Of a stretch of 64,000 nt of DNA, positions 8,578 through 18,336 are shown in pieces. Source of the DNA: Cytobacillus stercorigallinarum (GTDB taxonomy: Bacteria > Bacillota > Bacilli > Bacillales > Cytobacillaceae); NCBI RefSeq assembly GCF_014836495.1, contig NZ_JACSQT010000009.1, forward strand, positions 1-64,000, in the 5' to 3' direction. Every line of letters starts with the position of its first letter. The stretch's first letter is position 1. The translations under genes were made by a program, and so were the position numbers. Under the pieces are notes generated by a model, which was given only the letters and a program-made list of their open reading frames with translations, had not been told where the DNA came from and searched no databases.

Positions 8578-9762
8578 TTATACCCTTCGCTCTTTAACTC
8601 TTAATTTTTTCCTTAAAATGAGGATACATAAAAAAATAAATAACCAGAAAAAATGTAATTTCCAATATGTTGTTGATAACATTAACCTTGGAATTGATAA
8701 AATAAAGAAGAACCTTAGTAACTCCATATAATTATCTTCTACTTTAGAAGCAATACACATATATAGTCCTACTATTAATAATAAAGAAACTACAGACGCT
8801 ATTAATACCCCAAATTCAGTGAATAATTGAATAAAAATATTATGGGGATATTGTCCATTGTTAAACAACTCGAAGTACCCAATCCCCACCCCAAATATTG
8901 GATTACCTTCAATTAGTACACTAGCGTTATTATACAATCCAGCTCTTCCCGTTAATATATCTCCTTGATCAATTTGGAACAAAAATCTATCTAACCAGTT
9001 AATTCGGGTACCCAAAAATGAGGATACAATATTATTAATTGTTAAAAGTACAACTTTTATATTCATCAATATTAGTGATATAACAGTAATTGCACTAATA
9101 AATATTATAAATTTAAGTGAATTATTTTTGACTCTTTTTATACTTACTAATAATAACAAAATAAAGAGACTAACAATTGCACCTCTATTATTACTTAAAA
9201 TCAATAAATACCATAGATTAATAGTTACTGCTGTTAGGTTTATGATTGTTAGTACTAATTTACCCTTCCAGTATTTACTACTTAATAGAACTGAGCTAAT
9301 TCCTATCATAGATGTATATGACAAATCCATTGTAAAATCTAAATATAAATTTGAATTAATTTTTGGAATATATTCTATAAATAAGACAATAGTAAAAGCT
9401 AAAAATATCAAATTAATTACTGATGTTACCTTAGCAAAATCTACCTTAAACGAGATAAGATATGTTGCAGTTAACCCATAAATAATATAATTCAAAAGAT
9501 AGTCTATTAGAAAAGTATGATCACTAACTCTAAGCATAGAAAGAAAAAACAAAAGTAATATTATTAAATTAATGAAAATAAACAACTTATTAATTTTGAA
9601 TTTATTATATATAAGTGAAGAACCCAAAATTAATGAGGTAATAATTACTATATTATTATTAAAGTTATAAACCGTTGTAATAATTTTAGTTAACATATTT
9701 ATTGAAATAAATAAAGCCAACAAAATACTGTTAATATTTAGCTCATTCTCTTTATATCCCAT
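8578..9762 (-). CDS. Wzy-type O-antigen/EPS polymerase
   Basis: About 394 residues, extremely hydrophobic (10-12 membrane segments) and AT-rich. A larger loop contains 'TGRAGLYNNASVLIEGNPIFGVGIGYF', then 'PHNIFIQLFTEFG', the Wzy_C/O-antigen-ligase-like signature (GxG and H-N motif). It would polymerise repeat units on the outer face of the membrane. The ATG at 9762 is preferred to the preceding TTG. It lies 14 bp after the upstream glycosyltransferase. Confidence 0.8.
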   Translation of the reverse strand: MGYKENELNINSILLALFISINMLTKIITTVYNFNNNIVIITSLILGSSLIYNKFKINKLFIFINLIILLLFFLSMLRVSDHTFLIDYLLNYIIYGLTATYLISFKVDFAKVTSVINLIFLAFTIVLFIEYIPKINSNLYLDFTMDLSYTSMIGISSVLLSSKYWKGKLVLTIINLTAVTINLWYLLILSNNRGAIVSLFILLLLVSIKRVKNNSLKFIIFISAITVISLILMNIKVVLLTINNIVSSFLGTRINWLDRFLFQIDQGDILTGRAGLYNNASVLIEGNPIFGVGIGYFELFNNGQYPHNIFIQLFTEFGVLIASVVSLLLIVGLYMCIASKVEDNYMELLRFFFILSIPRLMLSTTYWKLHFFWLFIFLCILILRKKLRVKERRV

Positions 9763-9776
9763 CAACTCACCATAAT

Positions 9777-10946
9777 TTAATTTAAAATTTTTCTTGCAAT
9801 TGATTCGTTATTAAATTCTTTTACAGGATTTATATCTAATTTGATTTCTCCATTATTAAATTCTTCTATTTTTTTTAATATATCTTTTTCATTATTTTCA
9901 CAAAATATCACCCTATTATACTTTTCAAACATTTTAACTAAACTTTTCTTATCTCCATCTAAAATAAATAATATTGGTTTATTAGTACCTAAATATTGGT
10001 ATATCTTTCCTGGTATTTGAGTCCCAAAATTATTAGAAAGAAGGATTAACAAATCAACGTCTTTTTCGAGATTCTTCACCTCTTCAAACGATACCCTTCC
10101 ATTGATTTTTATATTATCAGTAGAGTAGAGGTTTAAATTAGAATTCCCACAAACTATTAGCTGATATTTAGAACCCTTTATTGCATTATACAGAGGATAT
10201 ATATTACGTATACTAGATTTATAATCTCCAAAATATCCTACTTTTCTTATCTTTGATATAGGCTCATAGATTGTTTCCTGTTTATATGTGGGAAATAACA
10301 CATCCATTTTATGTTTTAATTCAGGAAATAATTTTTTTTCTTCTTCCATAGTTAGAGGTGAAACATAATAAACCTTATCAGCTTTAGCTAATATTTTCTT
10401 TTCTTCACTCTTAATTATAAATTTAGGAATAATTGATTTATTTGTTATATCTAAATACATTGGATCTCCCCAAATTTGCAAGTAATCTATACAAGAGATA
10501 ATTTGATTTTCTATTAAATGAATTGCAAGTAAGTGTGAAGATTTTGGATCAGAGATAGAAAGAATAATATCATATTTACTTTCCAACTCATTAGTTATAG
10601 CATCAACATACCTAATGCTAGCTTTTAAAGGATCAAATATTTTAAATTTTAAATATAGATTTCTAAGGTTAAGCTTTATTTTTTTTTGAATACTTGTTCT
10701 ACTGTTTACATTCCTTTTTTTGGTCACACCCGCATTATATAGTACACCCGTATTTACTCTGATAGTTTTTATTTCTCCCACATCAGCTAAATTATTATAT
10801 TGAGAAGAATCCTTTGGAATTTGTGTTGTCAATACTGTTACGTCAGCTCCAGCGTCTACTAAGGACTTCACTGTTGCAATTTTTCTAATTGAAGATGAAA
10901 TACTTGCTTCAAGTGGTCTTGTTGTAATGATTAAGATCTTTGCCAT
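9777..10946 (-). CDS. Glycosyltransferase (GT4-like)
   Basis: 389 residues. A Rossmann-type N-terminus ('MAKILIITTRPLEASISSSIRKIAT') is followed by a C-terminal half with 'KVGYFGDYKSSIRNIYPLY' and 'LLILLSNNFGTQIPGKIYQYLGTNKPILF', the GT-B nucleotide-sugar-binding arrangement. No signal peptide. It probably adds one sugar of the repeat unit on the cytosolic face. The acceptor and donor cannot be read from sequence. Confidence 0.75.
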   Translation of the reverse strand: MAKILIITTRPLEASISSSIRKIATVKSLVDAGADVTVLTTQIPKDSSQYNNLADVGEIKTIRVNTGVLYNAGVTKKRNVNSRTSIQKKIKLNLRNLYLKFKIFDPLKASIRYVDAITNELESKYDIILSISDPKSSHLLAIHLIENQIISCIDYLQIWGDPMYLDITNKSIIPKFIIKSEEKKILAKADKVYYVSPLTMEEEKKLFPELKHKMDVLFPTYKQETIYEPISKIRKVGYFGDYKSSIRNIYPLYNAIKGSKYQLIVCGNSNLNLYSTDNIKINGRVSFEEVKNLEKDVDLLILLSNNFGTQIPGKIYQYLGTNKPILFILDGDKKSLVKMFEKYNRVIFCENNEKDILKKIEEFNNGEIKLDINPVKEFNNESIARKILN

Positions 10947-11001
10947 ATGTTCACCAACTTATAATATTACTATGATTAGTTTTTACTCCTAGGTCTAAAT
11001 C

Positions 11002-12141
11002 CTATAACTGTGCATATAAATCAATCAATCTCTTTTCCATAATTTCCCACGAATACTTCTCATCATAAAGTTTCTTAGATCGTTTAGACATTTCAACCCA
11101 CTTATCACGTTTCTCCATTAATCTATTAATAGCACCATTAAGACTTTCTACTGAGTACTCTATTACTTCTCCAATTTCATTACTGGCTAAAATATCATCC
11201 ATACCTGTATTATTTACCATTATTAATGGTTTACCCAACATTAATGACTCATAGAATTTATTAGGTGCTGCGAAATAATTATTAGGTATCTTGGGATCAT
11301 AGATTGCAGTAATAACATCACAATGCTTTTCTAAATTAAGGGTATCATTGTAAGGAAGTTTCCCATAGAAGTAAATATTCTCATGTAAATTAGAAAGCTT
11401 TATAAAATAATCTTCCAAATTTCCATAGCCTCCAATGTGAAACTCACAGTCACCTCTATTTATTACTAAATCAGCAATTTCTTTGATGAATCTATCACCA
11501 GCTAATATTCCAACATAAACTATTTTTAGTTTCGTGGAGTTATTATCAAATAATTGTAAATTATCAGTACTTTTAGCCACTAGATTCACAGGAGAATTAT
11601 GAATAATGGTTAACTTATTTGGCTTTGTTCCTATTATTTGTTGTTTCCTTTTTTCTGTACATATAATAACTGCATCGGCCCTGTTTATGATATTGTTTTC
11701 TGCTTTTTGTACGTATCTGCCTATTATGGATCCTTTAATGCCATGAGAATCAACATAGTAGTCTGGTATATCATAGACTAATTTTTTATTAAATAGTCGT
11801 GCTGATTTTAAAGCTACATACCCTGTATCAAAGTCATATGCATGAATTGCATTATACGACTTTCGATTTTTATATAGCCATTTAAAAACTTTAAATTGAA
11901 ATTTTAGTAGCGAGAAGAAATTAGCCTTAAACCCACCACCAAACTTTCCTGGAATTCCAAATCTTGTTATTGGCACATTACAGTCAGACAGATTTAACGT
12001 TGAGTTTTTTTGATTATATTTCTGACTTCTATCCCATGCTAATATGTGTATTTCGTATCCATACTTCTTTAGACTATTAACTGTTTTCTCTAATCTAGGA
12101 TATGGTGAAACAGGATTTGATCTTATAAATACTATTTTCAT
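11002..12141 (-). CDS. Glycosyltransferase family 4
   Basis: 379 residues. N-terminal 'MKIVFIRSNPVSPYPRLEKTVNSLKKYGYEIHILAW' is a GT-B acceptor domain. The C-terminal half has 'KIVYVGILAGDRFIKEIADLV' and 'PNKFYESLMLGKPLIMVNNTG', a variant of the GT4 E-x7-E site. Cytosolic, peripheral. It sits between two other transferases and probably adds one residue of the oligosaccharide unit. Confidence 0.8.
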   Translation of the reverse strand: MKIVFIRSNPVSPYPRLEKTVNSLKKYGYEIHILAWDRSQKYNQKNSTLNLSDCNVPITRFGIPGKFGGGFKANFFSLLKFQFKVFKWLYKNRKSYNAIHAYDFDTGYVALKSARLFNKKLVYDIPDYYVDSHGIKGSIIGRYVQKAENNIINRADAVIICTEKRKQQIIGTKPNKLTIIHNSPVNLVAKSTDNLQLFDNNSTKLKIVYVGILAGDRFIKEIADLVINRGDCEFHIGGYGNLEDYFIKLSNLHENIYFYGKLPYNDTLNLEKHCDVITAIYDPKIPNNYFAAPNKFYESLMLGKPLIMVNNTGMDDILASNEIGEVIEYSVESLNGAINRLMEKRDKWVEMSKRSKKLYDEKYSWEIMEKRLIDLYAQL

Positions 12142-12219
12142 ATTTCTCCACTCTTTTCTGCTTCCATATAGAGTAAATACAATTTTGAATTTTATATTGG
12201 TGTACCCTTTAAAGTTCTA

Positions 12220-13341
12220 TTAACCAATAATTTCTTTATATATCACTCTCATCTGCTTTTTCACGTAATCTATACTATAAAAATTAACCTTGTCTAAATT
12301 TGACTTTCCCATTGTAGTACGTAAATCTTTGTTTGAAGATAGTTCATTTATTGCTTCTGAAAACCCATCAATATTATCAGGTTGTAGTAAATACCCTCCA
12401 ATACCATCATCAATAAGTTCTATATTTCCACGAATATTAGAACAAACACAAGGTAACCCTATAGACATTGCTTCCATTAAGGACCTAGGCAACCCCTCTT
12501 GATACGAGGTAAATAAAAATATATCACTACATTTAAGTAGTTCTCCTATATCACTTCTAAAACCCAAAACATGAACTTGATTTTTAACATTTAATTCTTG
12601 AGCTAAGTTTATTAATTCATCCTTTAATGGCCCATCCCCACATATAAAAAAATGAAGATTAGGGTTACCTGCTTTCGCTATAGCTCTTATTGATGCTTGA
12701 TAATTTTTCCTTTTAATTAAATCACCCATAGCAATTAGCATTATATCATCGGAGTTTAACCCTAATTCTTTCCTTTTATCTTCTCTATTAACTTCCAAAT
12801 TTATGAATTTATTGATATCTATTCCAACGCCGTTTACAAAAAAGTAATTTTGCCTTCTATATCTTAATTTAAAATATTGGGCTGAATCAAAATCTTCATT
12901 ATTCATAGTGATAATTGCATCTGTTTTTTTCGCCAGATATTTTTCAACCGACTTATATAATGTACGATTAACGAATGGAGCACCTTTATAAAAGTGAAAT
13001 CCATGTGCAGTATATACTATAGTGGGGACTTTTGCTAAATCTGCGCAAAGCCTACCTAGTATACCACCGATTGGAGTATTACAATGCACTAAGTCAAATT
13101 TTTCCTTTTTCATCACCCTATATAATTGCATAAAGGCTTTTATATTTCCAGGGTGAAATGGGTTACGATTAAAATCAATGTGATGAATTGAGAAAGGAGA
13201 GTCTTTAAGATTCCCTTTAAAAGTGTTAAAGTTACATGCTATATGTATGTCATCAAAACCTAATTCCTGTAAAGGATCTGACATATTATAAGTAAAAGAA
13301 GTAAAAGTTTTAGCTATATTAGATATTATTAATGCTTTCAT
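12220..13341 (-). CDS. Glycosyltransferase family 4 (EpsD/CapM-like)
   Basis: 373 residues. 'VHCNTPIGGILGRLCADLAKVPTIVYTAHGFHFYKGAP' in the N-terminal domain and 'LLKCSDIFLFTSYQEGLPRSLMEAMSIGLPCVCSNIRGN' in the C-terminal domain are close to EpsD/CapM-type transferases that act early on the lipid-linked sugar. The E-x7-E motif is intact (QEGLPRSLMEA). Donor unknown. Confidence 0.85.
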   Translation of the reverse strand: MKALIISNIAKTFTSFTYNMSDPLQELGFDDIHIACNFNTFKGNLKDSPFSIHHIDFNRNPFHPGNIKAFMQLYRVMKKEKFDLVHCNTPIGGILGRLCADLAKVPTIVYTAHGFHFYKGAPFVNRTLYKSVEKYLAKKTDAIITMNNEDFDSAQYFKLRYRRQNYFFVNGVGIDINKFINLEVNREDKRKELGLNSDDIMLIAMGDLIKRKNYQASIRAIAKAGNPNLHFFICGDGPLKDELINLAQELNVKNQVHVLGFRSDIGELLKCSDIFLFTSYQEGLPRSLMEAMSIGLPCVCSNIRGNIELIDDGIGGYLLQPDNIDGFSEAINELSSNKDLRTTMGKSNLDKVNFYSIDYVKKQMRVIYKEIIG

Positions 13342-13388
13342 TCCTATTTTTTCCCCGCTCTACTTTACATAATTATTACTATTTTAAT

Positions 13389-13940
13389 CTATTTTCTAAG
13401 TTGAAACTTGTTAAAGGTGATTTTACAACTTCTTATGAAAAAATTTTCTTGTAAAAATTTAAAACCAATCTTATTTATTCCATATATTGACGAGGTATTT
13501 TTATGTTCTACTGCAATATAAAATTTTTTTACTCTATACTTCTTATTAATAGAACACATGATATTTTTTATTAAACAAGGGTATATACTTAGCCCTCTAT
13601 ATTCTGAAGAAACAAAAAAACGACAAAGATAGCAATTCTGAATAATATAAAAATAATCTCTAGAATTTTCTAATTTCGCCCAACCATAACCAACAGGTAT
13701 ATCATTCACACACGCAAACACTCCAAAATCACCAATATCCAACATCCTTTTAAACTCTTTAACGTATTGCCCATCTCGAAGGTTTTCAACAAGCTTATAA
13801 TTTTCGTTGGTTATACGTTTGAATGATATATCTATTTTTGGAGAAACAGAATTCTCTTCGCCAAAGTTTATGGTATAAAGTCTTTCTCTATAAACATAAA
13901 ATACTTTTTGGAAAAGCCCCCAAATATTATCCTTTACCAT
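13389..13940 (-). CDS. GNAT-type acyltransferase of the EPS locus
   Basis: About 183 residues from the ATG at 13940, two bases after the upstream stop; a TTG 30 nt earlier would overlap that gene. The C-terminal half reads 'CRFFVSSEYRGLSIYPCLIKNIM' and 'FYIAVEHKNTSSIYGINKIGFKFL', the acyl-CoA-binding and terminal strands of a GNAT fold, with a weak R-x-x-G-x-S loop. It may acylate an amino sugar or an attached amino acid made by its neighbours (inference). Confidence 0.65.
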   Translation of the reverse strand: MVKDNIWGLFQKVFYVYRERLYTINFGEENSVSPKIDISFKRITNENYKLVENLRDGQYVKEFKRMLDIGDFGVFACVNDIPVGYGWAKLENSRDYFYIIQNCYLCRFFVSSEYRGLSIYPCLIKNIMCSINKKYRVKKFYIAVEHKNTSSIYGINKIGFKFLQENFFIRSCKITFNKFQLRK

Positions 13941-13942
13941 AC

Positions 13943-15229
13943 TTATCTCAGCCTTTCCAATTCGGAACAAGATCCATCAAACCTTGTTAGTATCATATCT
14001 TCACCATCATTTGAAATTACTTGTATTACTTTATTAATCGTATCAATGATTTCAAATAATTCTACAACGGTGTTTGCAAAGATATTTATCCGAAGAAACA
14101 TTTGAGAGTACGAACCGGAAGCTTCAATTTTATCCCCTACTTCATGTGTTAATACATACGACAAAACTTCAGGCATATTCTCAATTACTTCCAGTCCAAT
14201 AATATTGTCTATAATTCCTTCTTTTAATAAAAAGGATAAATTACATGATGGGTAGGGAGTGTATGCATAGTCATATTTAGTCAGGTCATACCTATCTGTA
14301 TCACCACCAATAGCCAAGGAGATCATCATTTCTAATAAACTTACACCCGTTTGTTTTTCAACTATTTGATAATGTTTTTCCCCACTTAATCGAAAAGCCA
14401 TCTCATAGACAAAATATGAGTCTTCCTCAACGAGAGATTGAATTAGTATTACCCCATTTTTTATACCTAACCCTCTAATCATATCCCTGATTTTATTATC
14501 CAATTCATTGCAATAATGCTTTATATGTTTTGATGGTAATACCGTTGCAATTGGTAATGGTGGCAGTTCTTCTGATTGCTTACATACGTATCTATCAGCC
14601 ATAGCTGATAGAGTTATGTTGCCCTCCTGAATCGTATAATACATTTCTACTCCATAATCATTATCGATGAACCTTTCAATTATTACCCTTTTTTCCTTTG
14701 AAAAACTAATTGCTTTCTCATAACCTTCTATCAAATCATTTTTACTGTGGCATATTGTAATTCCTCTACTACCGTAACTATCAACAGGTTTAATAATAAC
14801 TGGAAATTCAATATTATCATAAATACTCTCGTCATAAATATCATTAAATGAGTACTCTTCTATTACAGGTACGTCATATTTTCTACAGATATCCTTAAAT
14901 CGCTTTTTATCTGTAGTATTTTTTAATTGTTCTTTTGTTGCATAATAAGGTAGATTTAGTTTTTCACACAGTATCTGTGCACTCCATAAATTCAAATCTT
15001 CAAAAGCACTAAAAACACCATCTATTTTTTCCTCTTTAGCTATTTTAACAAGCATTTCAATATCAGTAGTACTTACATCATATGATTTATCAGCATAAAA
15101 TTTAGCCGGTGAATTGGGAGAAAAATCAGTAACTATAGTATACAACCCCATCTTTTTTGCGGCTTGCACCACATCTATCATATGTGTAATTCCACCTAGA
15201 ATTAATAGCCTTTTTCCTTTATAATCCAT
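13943..15229 (-). CDS. ATP-grasp ligase 1 of the EPS locus
   Basis: 428 residues. An N-terminal pre-ATP-grasp Rossmann domain ('LLILGGITHMIDVVQAAKKMGL') is followed by the ATP-grasp core: 'FPVIIKPVDSYGSRGITI' nucleotide loop, 'VIIERFIDNDYGVEMY', and metal-ligand region 'YEMAFRLSGEKH'. The family forms amide bonds between a carboxylate and an amine through acyl phosphates. Adjacent to a second ATP-grasp gene (16 bp gap), an aminotransferase and a GNAT, it may attach an amino acid or acid to an amino sugar (inference). Confidence 0.75.
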   Translation of the reverse strand: MDYKGKRLLILGGITHMIDVVQAAKKMGLYTIVTDFSPNSPAKFYADKSYDVSTTDIEMLVKIAKEEKIDGVFSAFEDLNLWSAQILCEKLNLPYYATKEQLKNTTDKKRFKDICRKYDVPVIEEYSFNDIYDESIYDNIEFPVIIKPVDSYGSRGITICHSKNDLIEGYEKAISFSKEKRVIIERFIDNDYGVEMYYTIQEGNITLSAMADRYVCKQSEELPPLPIATVLPSKHIKHYCNELDNKIRDMIRGLGIKNGVILIQSLVEEDSYFVYEMAFRLSGEKHYQIVEKQTGVSLLEMMISLAIGGDTDRYDLTKYDYAYTPYPSCNLSFLLKEGIIDNIIGLEVIENMPEVLSYVLTHEVGDKIEASGSYSQMFLRINIFANTVVELFEIIDTINKVIQVISNDGEDMILTRFDGSCSELERLR

Positions 15230-15244
15230 TATGCTGTCACCTGC

Positions 15245-16432
15245 CTAAGCATTATCTATTTGAATTTTTATTTTATCGATTGCTTCTTTACAAATATTAA
15301 TAGCTTTATGAGTATTATCACTTTGGGCAATAACAAAGCCTATTCTATCATTGCTACTCCTTAACTGGTTAACGTTATCTCCTACGCTTCTCAGAAGAGT
15401 AACTTGTTTAACCCCTTCAATTGCTTGTGCCTCATCTAGACCATCAATAGACACAACCCTTCCACTAGGCACAGAAAAGTAACGGATTGCGCTACCTTTT
15501 TGAAATTCAGGAATAACTACTGGCTTCTCTCCTGTCAAAATTTTAATGGTAGCTTCTATCATATCAATCCCCGTGGATAGAGGTACTAGATGTGTTGTAA
15601 TATTATCACCGCCTAAACGTGCACCCAGTTCAACCATCTTTGGCCCCTCAGATGTAAGCATTATCTCAACATGAGCTGGCCCCTCTTTTATACCTACTGC
15701 TTTAACTGCCCGAATTGAAATATCTTTAATTTTTTCTATATTTCCTTTAGGTAACTGTGATTGCTGTGCATGTCCCATCTCAACAAAATAGGGTGCACCA
15801 GTAGTTTTTTTATCAGTAATTGCAAGCACATGTGGATGATTTTCCACTACCATTATCTCAACACTAACCTCAGATCCACTCATGAATTCCTCAATAATTA
15901 CACTACCATTCCTAGATTCACTTTTACTATATAAATAGGCATCTAATATGTCTTTTTTTCTATTCACTAGAATGACTCCCCTGCTACCTGAATTATCAGT
16001 AGGCTTTATAATACAAGGGAAGTTTAGTTTTTCTATTACAATATCCAATTCATCTTTATTATTAATAATAAAGAACCATGGCGTTTCTACACCTTGCTCT
16101 TTAAAAGCTTTTATCATTTCACCTTTGTCAGTAGCTTTTATTGCAGTTTCGATTGAAATACCGGGTAAGCCTAATGCTCTAGAGGCTGCAGCTACTGAGC
16201 GTATCGGCATATCTGTTGCTAAGGTCATAATTCCATCTGGATTAAACTTTTTTGCTACACTGACAACACCATTAATGTCTATAGTACTTACATTAAAAAA
16301 CTCATCTGCATATTTTGTACCAACAGCGTTTGGATTGTAATCACATGTAGCTACGTAAAACCCTAATTCTTTAGCTCGAATTATCGCAGGGAGCTGTAAT
16401 ATTGAAGCTCCAATAATTAGTATTTTCTTCAT
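15245..16432 (-). CDS. ATP-grasp ligase 2 of the EPS locus
   Basis: 395 residues, with the same architecture as its neighbour but a clearly different sequence. Visible blocks are 'ILIIGASILQLPAIIRAKELGFYVATCDYNP', 'FPCIIKPTDNSGSRGVILV', 'IIEEFMSGSEVSVEIMVV', 'HVEIMLTSEGPKMVELGARLGGDNI'. This resembles carbamoyl-phosphate-synthase-like/PurK-like ligases found in polysaccharide loci. Substrate unknown. Two non-identical ligases side by side imply two condensations, or one condensation plus activation. Confidence 0.75.
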   Translation of the reverse strand: MKKILIIGASILQLPAIIRAKELGFYVATCDYNPNAVGTKYADEFFNVSTIDINGVVSVAKKFNPDGIMTLATDMPIRSVAAASRALGLPGISIETAIKATDKGEMIKAFKEQGVETPWFFIINNKDELDIVIEKLNFPCIIKPTDNSGSRGVILVNRKKDILDAYLYSKSESRNGSVIIEEFMSGSEVSVEIMVVENHPHVLAITDKKTTGAPYFVEMGHAQQSQLPKGNIEKIKDISIRAVKAVGIKEGPAHVEIMLTSEGPKMVELGARLGGDNITTHLVPLSTGIDMIEATIKILTGEKPVVIPEFQKGSAIRYFSVPSGRVVSIDGLDEAQAIEGVKQVTLLRSVGDNVNQLRSSNDRIGFVIAQSDNTHKAINICKEAIDKIKIQIDNA

Positions 16433-16457
16433 TAATATTACCTACTTATTTATTGAT

Positions 16458-17081
16458 TTAATTATTATTATTTTTTTGTGTTGTTGATGGCACGTTTTCA
16501 ATATATATATTTTTTCTCTTTATAACAGATATTATTGTTTTTACTAATATTTGAAGATCGAATGTAAAGCTTAACTTACTAACATAGTAAGCGTCATTTA
16601 AAAATTTTTCATCTTGGGAAATTGAATTACGAAAAAAGGCTTGACTGTATCCTGTGATACCAGGCCTTACTTCAAGTTTTTTCTTTGCCTCATCATTATA
16701 GTCAAATATTGCACCTGGCAAATCCGGCCTAGGACCAATTAAACTCATGTCACCTTTTATCACATTCAAAATCTGGGGTGTTTCATCTAAACTTGTCTTT
16801 CGAAGGAATTTCCCAATCATTGTTAGTCTAGGATCATCTTCTGAATTATAAGTGGAGCCATCTTCATTTCTAATATCAGGAGCATTCATTTTCATTGATC
16901 GAAATTTATACATTTTATAATTTTCACCATTTCTACCAAGCCTATGTGCGGTATAAAAAATTGAACCCTTGTCTTCTAAATAAATCATTGGTGCAAATAT
17001 AATGAACATTAGCAACCAAAAAGGGAATGCAATTAAAGTTATAATTAAATCTAGTAATCTCTTAAAAAAATGTCTATACAT
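16458..17081 (-). CDS. Initiating sugar-phosphate transferase (PglC/EpsL-like)
   Basis: About 207 residues. One N-terminal membrane segment ('LLDLIITLIAFPFWLLMFIIFAPMI') is followed by the polyprenyl-phosphate hexose-1-phosphate transferase core: 'YKMYKFRSM', 'RKTSLDETPQILNVIKGDMSLIGPRP', 'RPGITGYSQ'. It transfers a sugar phosphate to undecaprenyl phosphate, starting the repeat unit. Short PglC-like enzymes often use diNAc-bacillosamine-type sugars, which fits the dehydratase and aminotransferase nearby. The start is placed at 17081, 22 bp after the preceding stop. Confidence 0.85.
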   Translation of the reverse strand: MYRHFFKRLLDLIITLIAFPFWLLMFIIFAPMIYLEDKGSIFYTAHRLGRNGENYKMYKFRSMKMNAPDIRNEDGSTYNSEDDPRLTMIGKFLRKTSLDETPQILNVIKGDMSLIGPRPDLPGAIFDYNDEAKKKLEVRPGITGYSQAFFRNSISQDEKFLNDAYYVSKLSFTFDLQILVKTIISVIKRKNIYIENVPSTTQKNNNN

Positions 17082-17103
17082 CTCTCCACACCACCCTAGA
17101 AGC

Positions 17104-18336
17104 CTATTTAATATTGTTATAAATCTCACTATAAATAGTTTTTAAACTCGAACATATATATTCCACATCAGCATTACTTAATAATGTATGAAGTGGAAGC
17201 GTAATTTCATTTACATATTGATTATAAGCATTCGAATAATCCCTAATATCGAACCCTAAATTCTTGTAAGCCGTAAACAAAGGCAGTGGCTTATAGTGGA
17301 CATTACATGAAATACCCAATTCAGCCATCTTAATAATAATTTCATTTCTCTTTTCTTCACTGATTTCAAGAATTCTTATTAAATAAAGATGACCTGAAGA
17401 AGTAAAATCATCACCGTAATGCTCTAAGCTTTGAATACCCAGTGGACGAAGTGCTCTATCATACATCCCAATAATCTCTCGACGTCTCTCCAACAGACCT
17501 TCATATCTCTCTAACTGTACTAAACCAATACTAGCCATAATATCAGTCATATTACATTTATAAGCAGGATAAACAATATCATATTCCCATGAACCTTTTT
17601 GAGTTTTGGCAAGTGCATCTTTTGATTGACCATGAAGACTATACAGCATGAACTGCTTATAAAGCCATTCATCATCTAAACCACGATCATTACACCATAC
17701 AACAGCTCCACCCTCAGCCGTTGTGAAATTCTTTACTGCATGGAAAGAGAAGCAAGTAAAATCAGCAACCTGTCCACATTTCATCCCTTTTCTCTCCGCT
17801 CCAAAGGCATGTGCAGCATCTGTCATAACAATTACTCTATTAAATAGCCACTGTAATTCATTATTAGGTTTGAATAATTGCTTCTTGCTTTCTACTATTT
17901 CAAAAATAGTATCGTAATCACACATCTTACCTGCGATATCTACAGGAATTATCGCTTTAGTCTTTTCTGTAATTGCTTCTGCTAATTTAGAGTAATCCAT
18001 TTCAAAAGAATCTGGTGCAGTATCAACTAATACTATTTTAGCCCCAACATGCTCTATAACTGACGCCGACGCAGTATAGGTGTATGCTGAAGTGATAACT
18101 TCATCACCAGGTCCAACACCTAAAATACGAAGTGTAAGCTCCATAGCAGCAGTTGCAGAATTTAAACAGACAGCTTTATTAACGCCTACATATTCAGCTA
18201 TTCTATTTTCAAGCTCCTTAGTTCTTGGTCCAGTTGTAATCCAACCAGACTTCATTGCTTTTATAACTTCTTCAATCTCCGCATCCGTGATATCCGGTGG
18301 AGAGAATGGTATATTTCTTAATTGGGTATCAAGCAT
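17104..18336 (-). CDS. DegT/DnrJ/EryC1 sugar aminotransferase
   Basis: 410 residues, PLP-dependent fold type I. 'NSATAAMELTLRILGVGPGDEVITSAYTYTASA' forms the cofactor region and 'FSFHAVKNFTTAEGGAVVW' carries the PLP lysine. Such enzymes aminate UDP-4-keto-6-deoxy sugars at C4. The 4,6-dehydratase at 19710 would supply that substrate and the PglC-like transferase would use the product. It is the first gene after the 470-nt leader. Confidence 0.85.
   Translation of the reverse strand: MLDTQLRNIPFSPPDITDAEIEEVIKAMKSGWITTGPRTKELENRIAEYVGVNKAVCLNSATAAMELTLRILGVGPGDEVITSAYTYTASASVIEHVGAKIVLVDTAPDSFEMDYSKLAEAITEKTKAIIPVDIAGKMCDYDTIFEIVESKKQLFKPNNELQWLFNRVIVMTDAAHAFGAERKGMKCGQVADFTCFSFHAVKNFTTAEGGAVVWCNDRGLDDEWLYKQFMLYSLHGQSKDALAKTQKGSWEYDIVYPAYKCNMTDIMASIGLVQLERYEGLLERRREIIGMYDRALRPLGIQSLEHYGDDFTSSGHLYLIRILEISEEKRNEIIIKMAELGISCNVHYKPLPLFTAYKNLGFDIRDYSNAYNQYVNEITLPLHTLLSNADVEYICSSLKTIYSEIYNNIK

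Noticed and set aside
9128-9481. 117-codon plus-strand frame in the Wzy gene
   Set aside because: Shadow of an AT-rich membrane-protein gene; no ribosome site.
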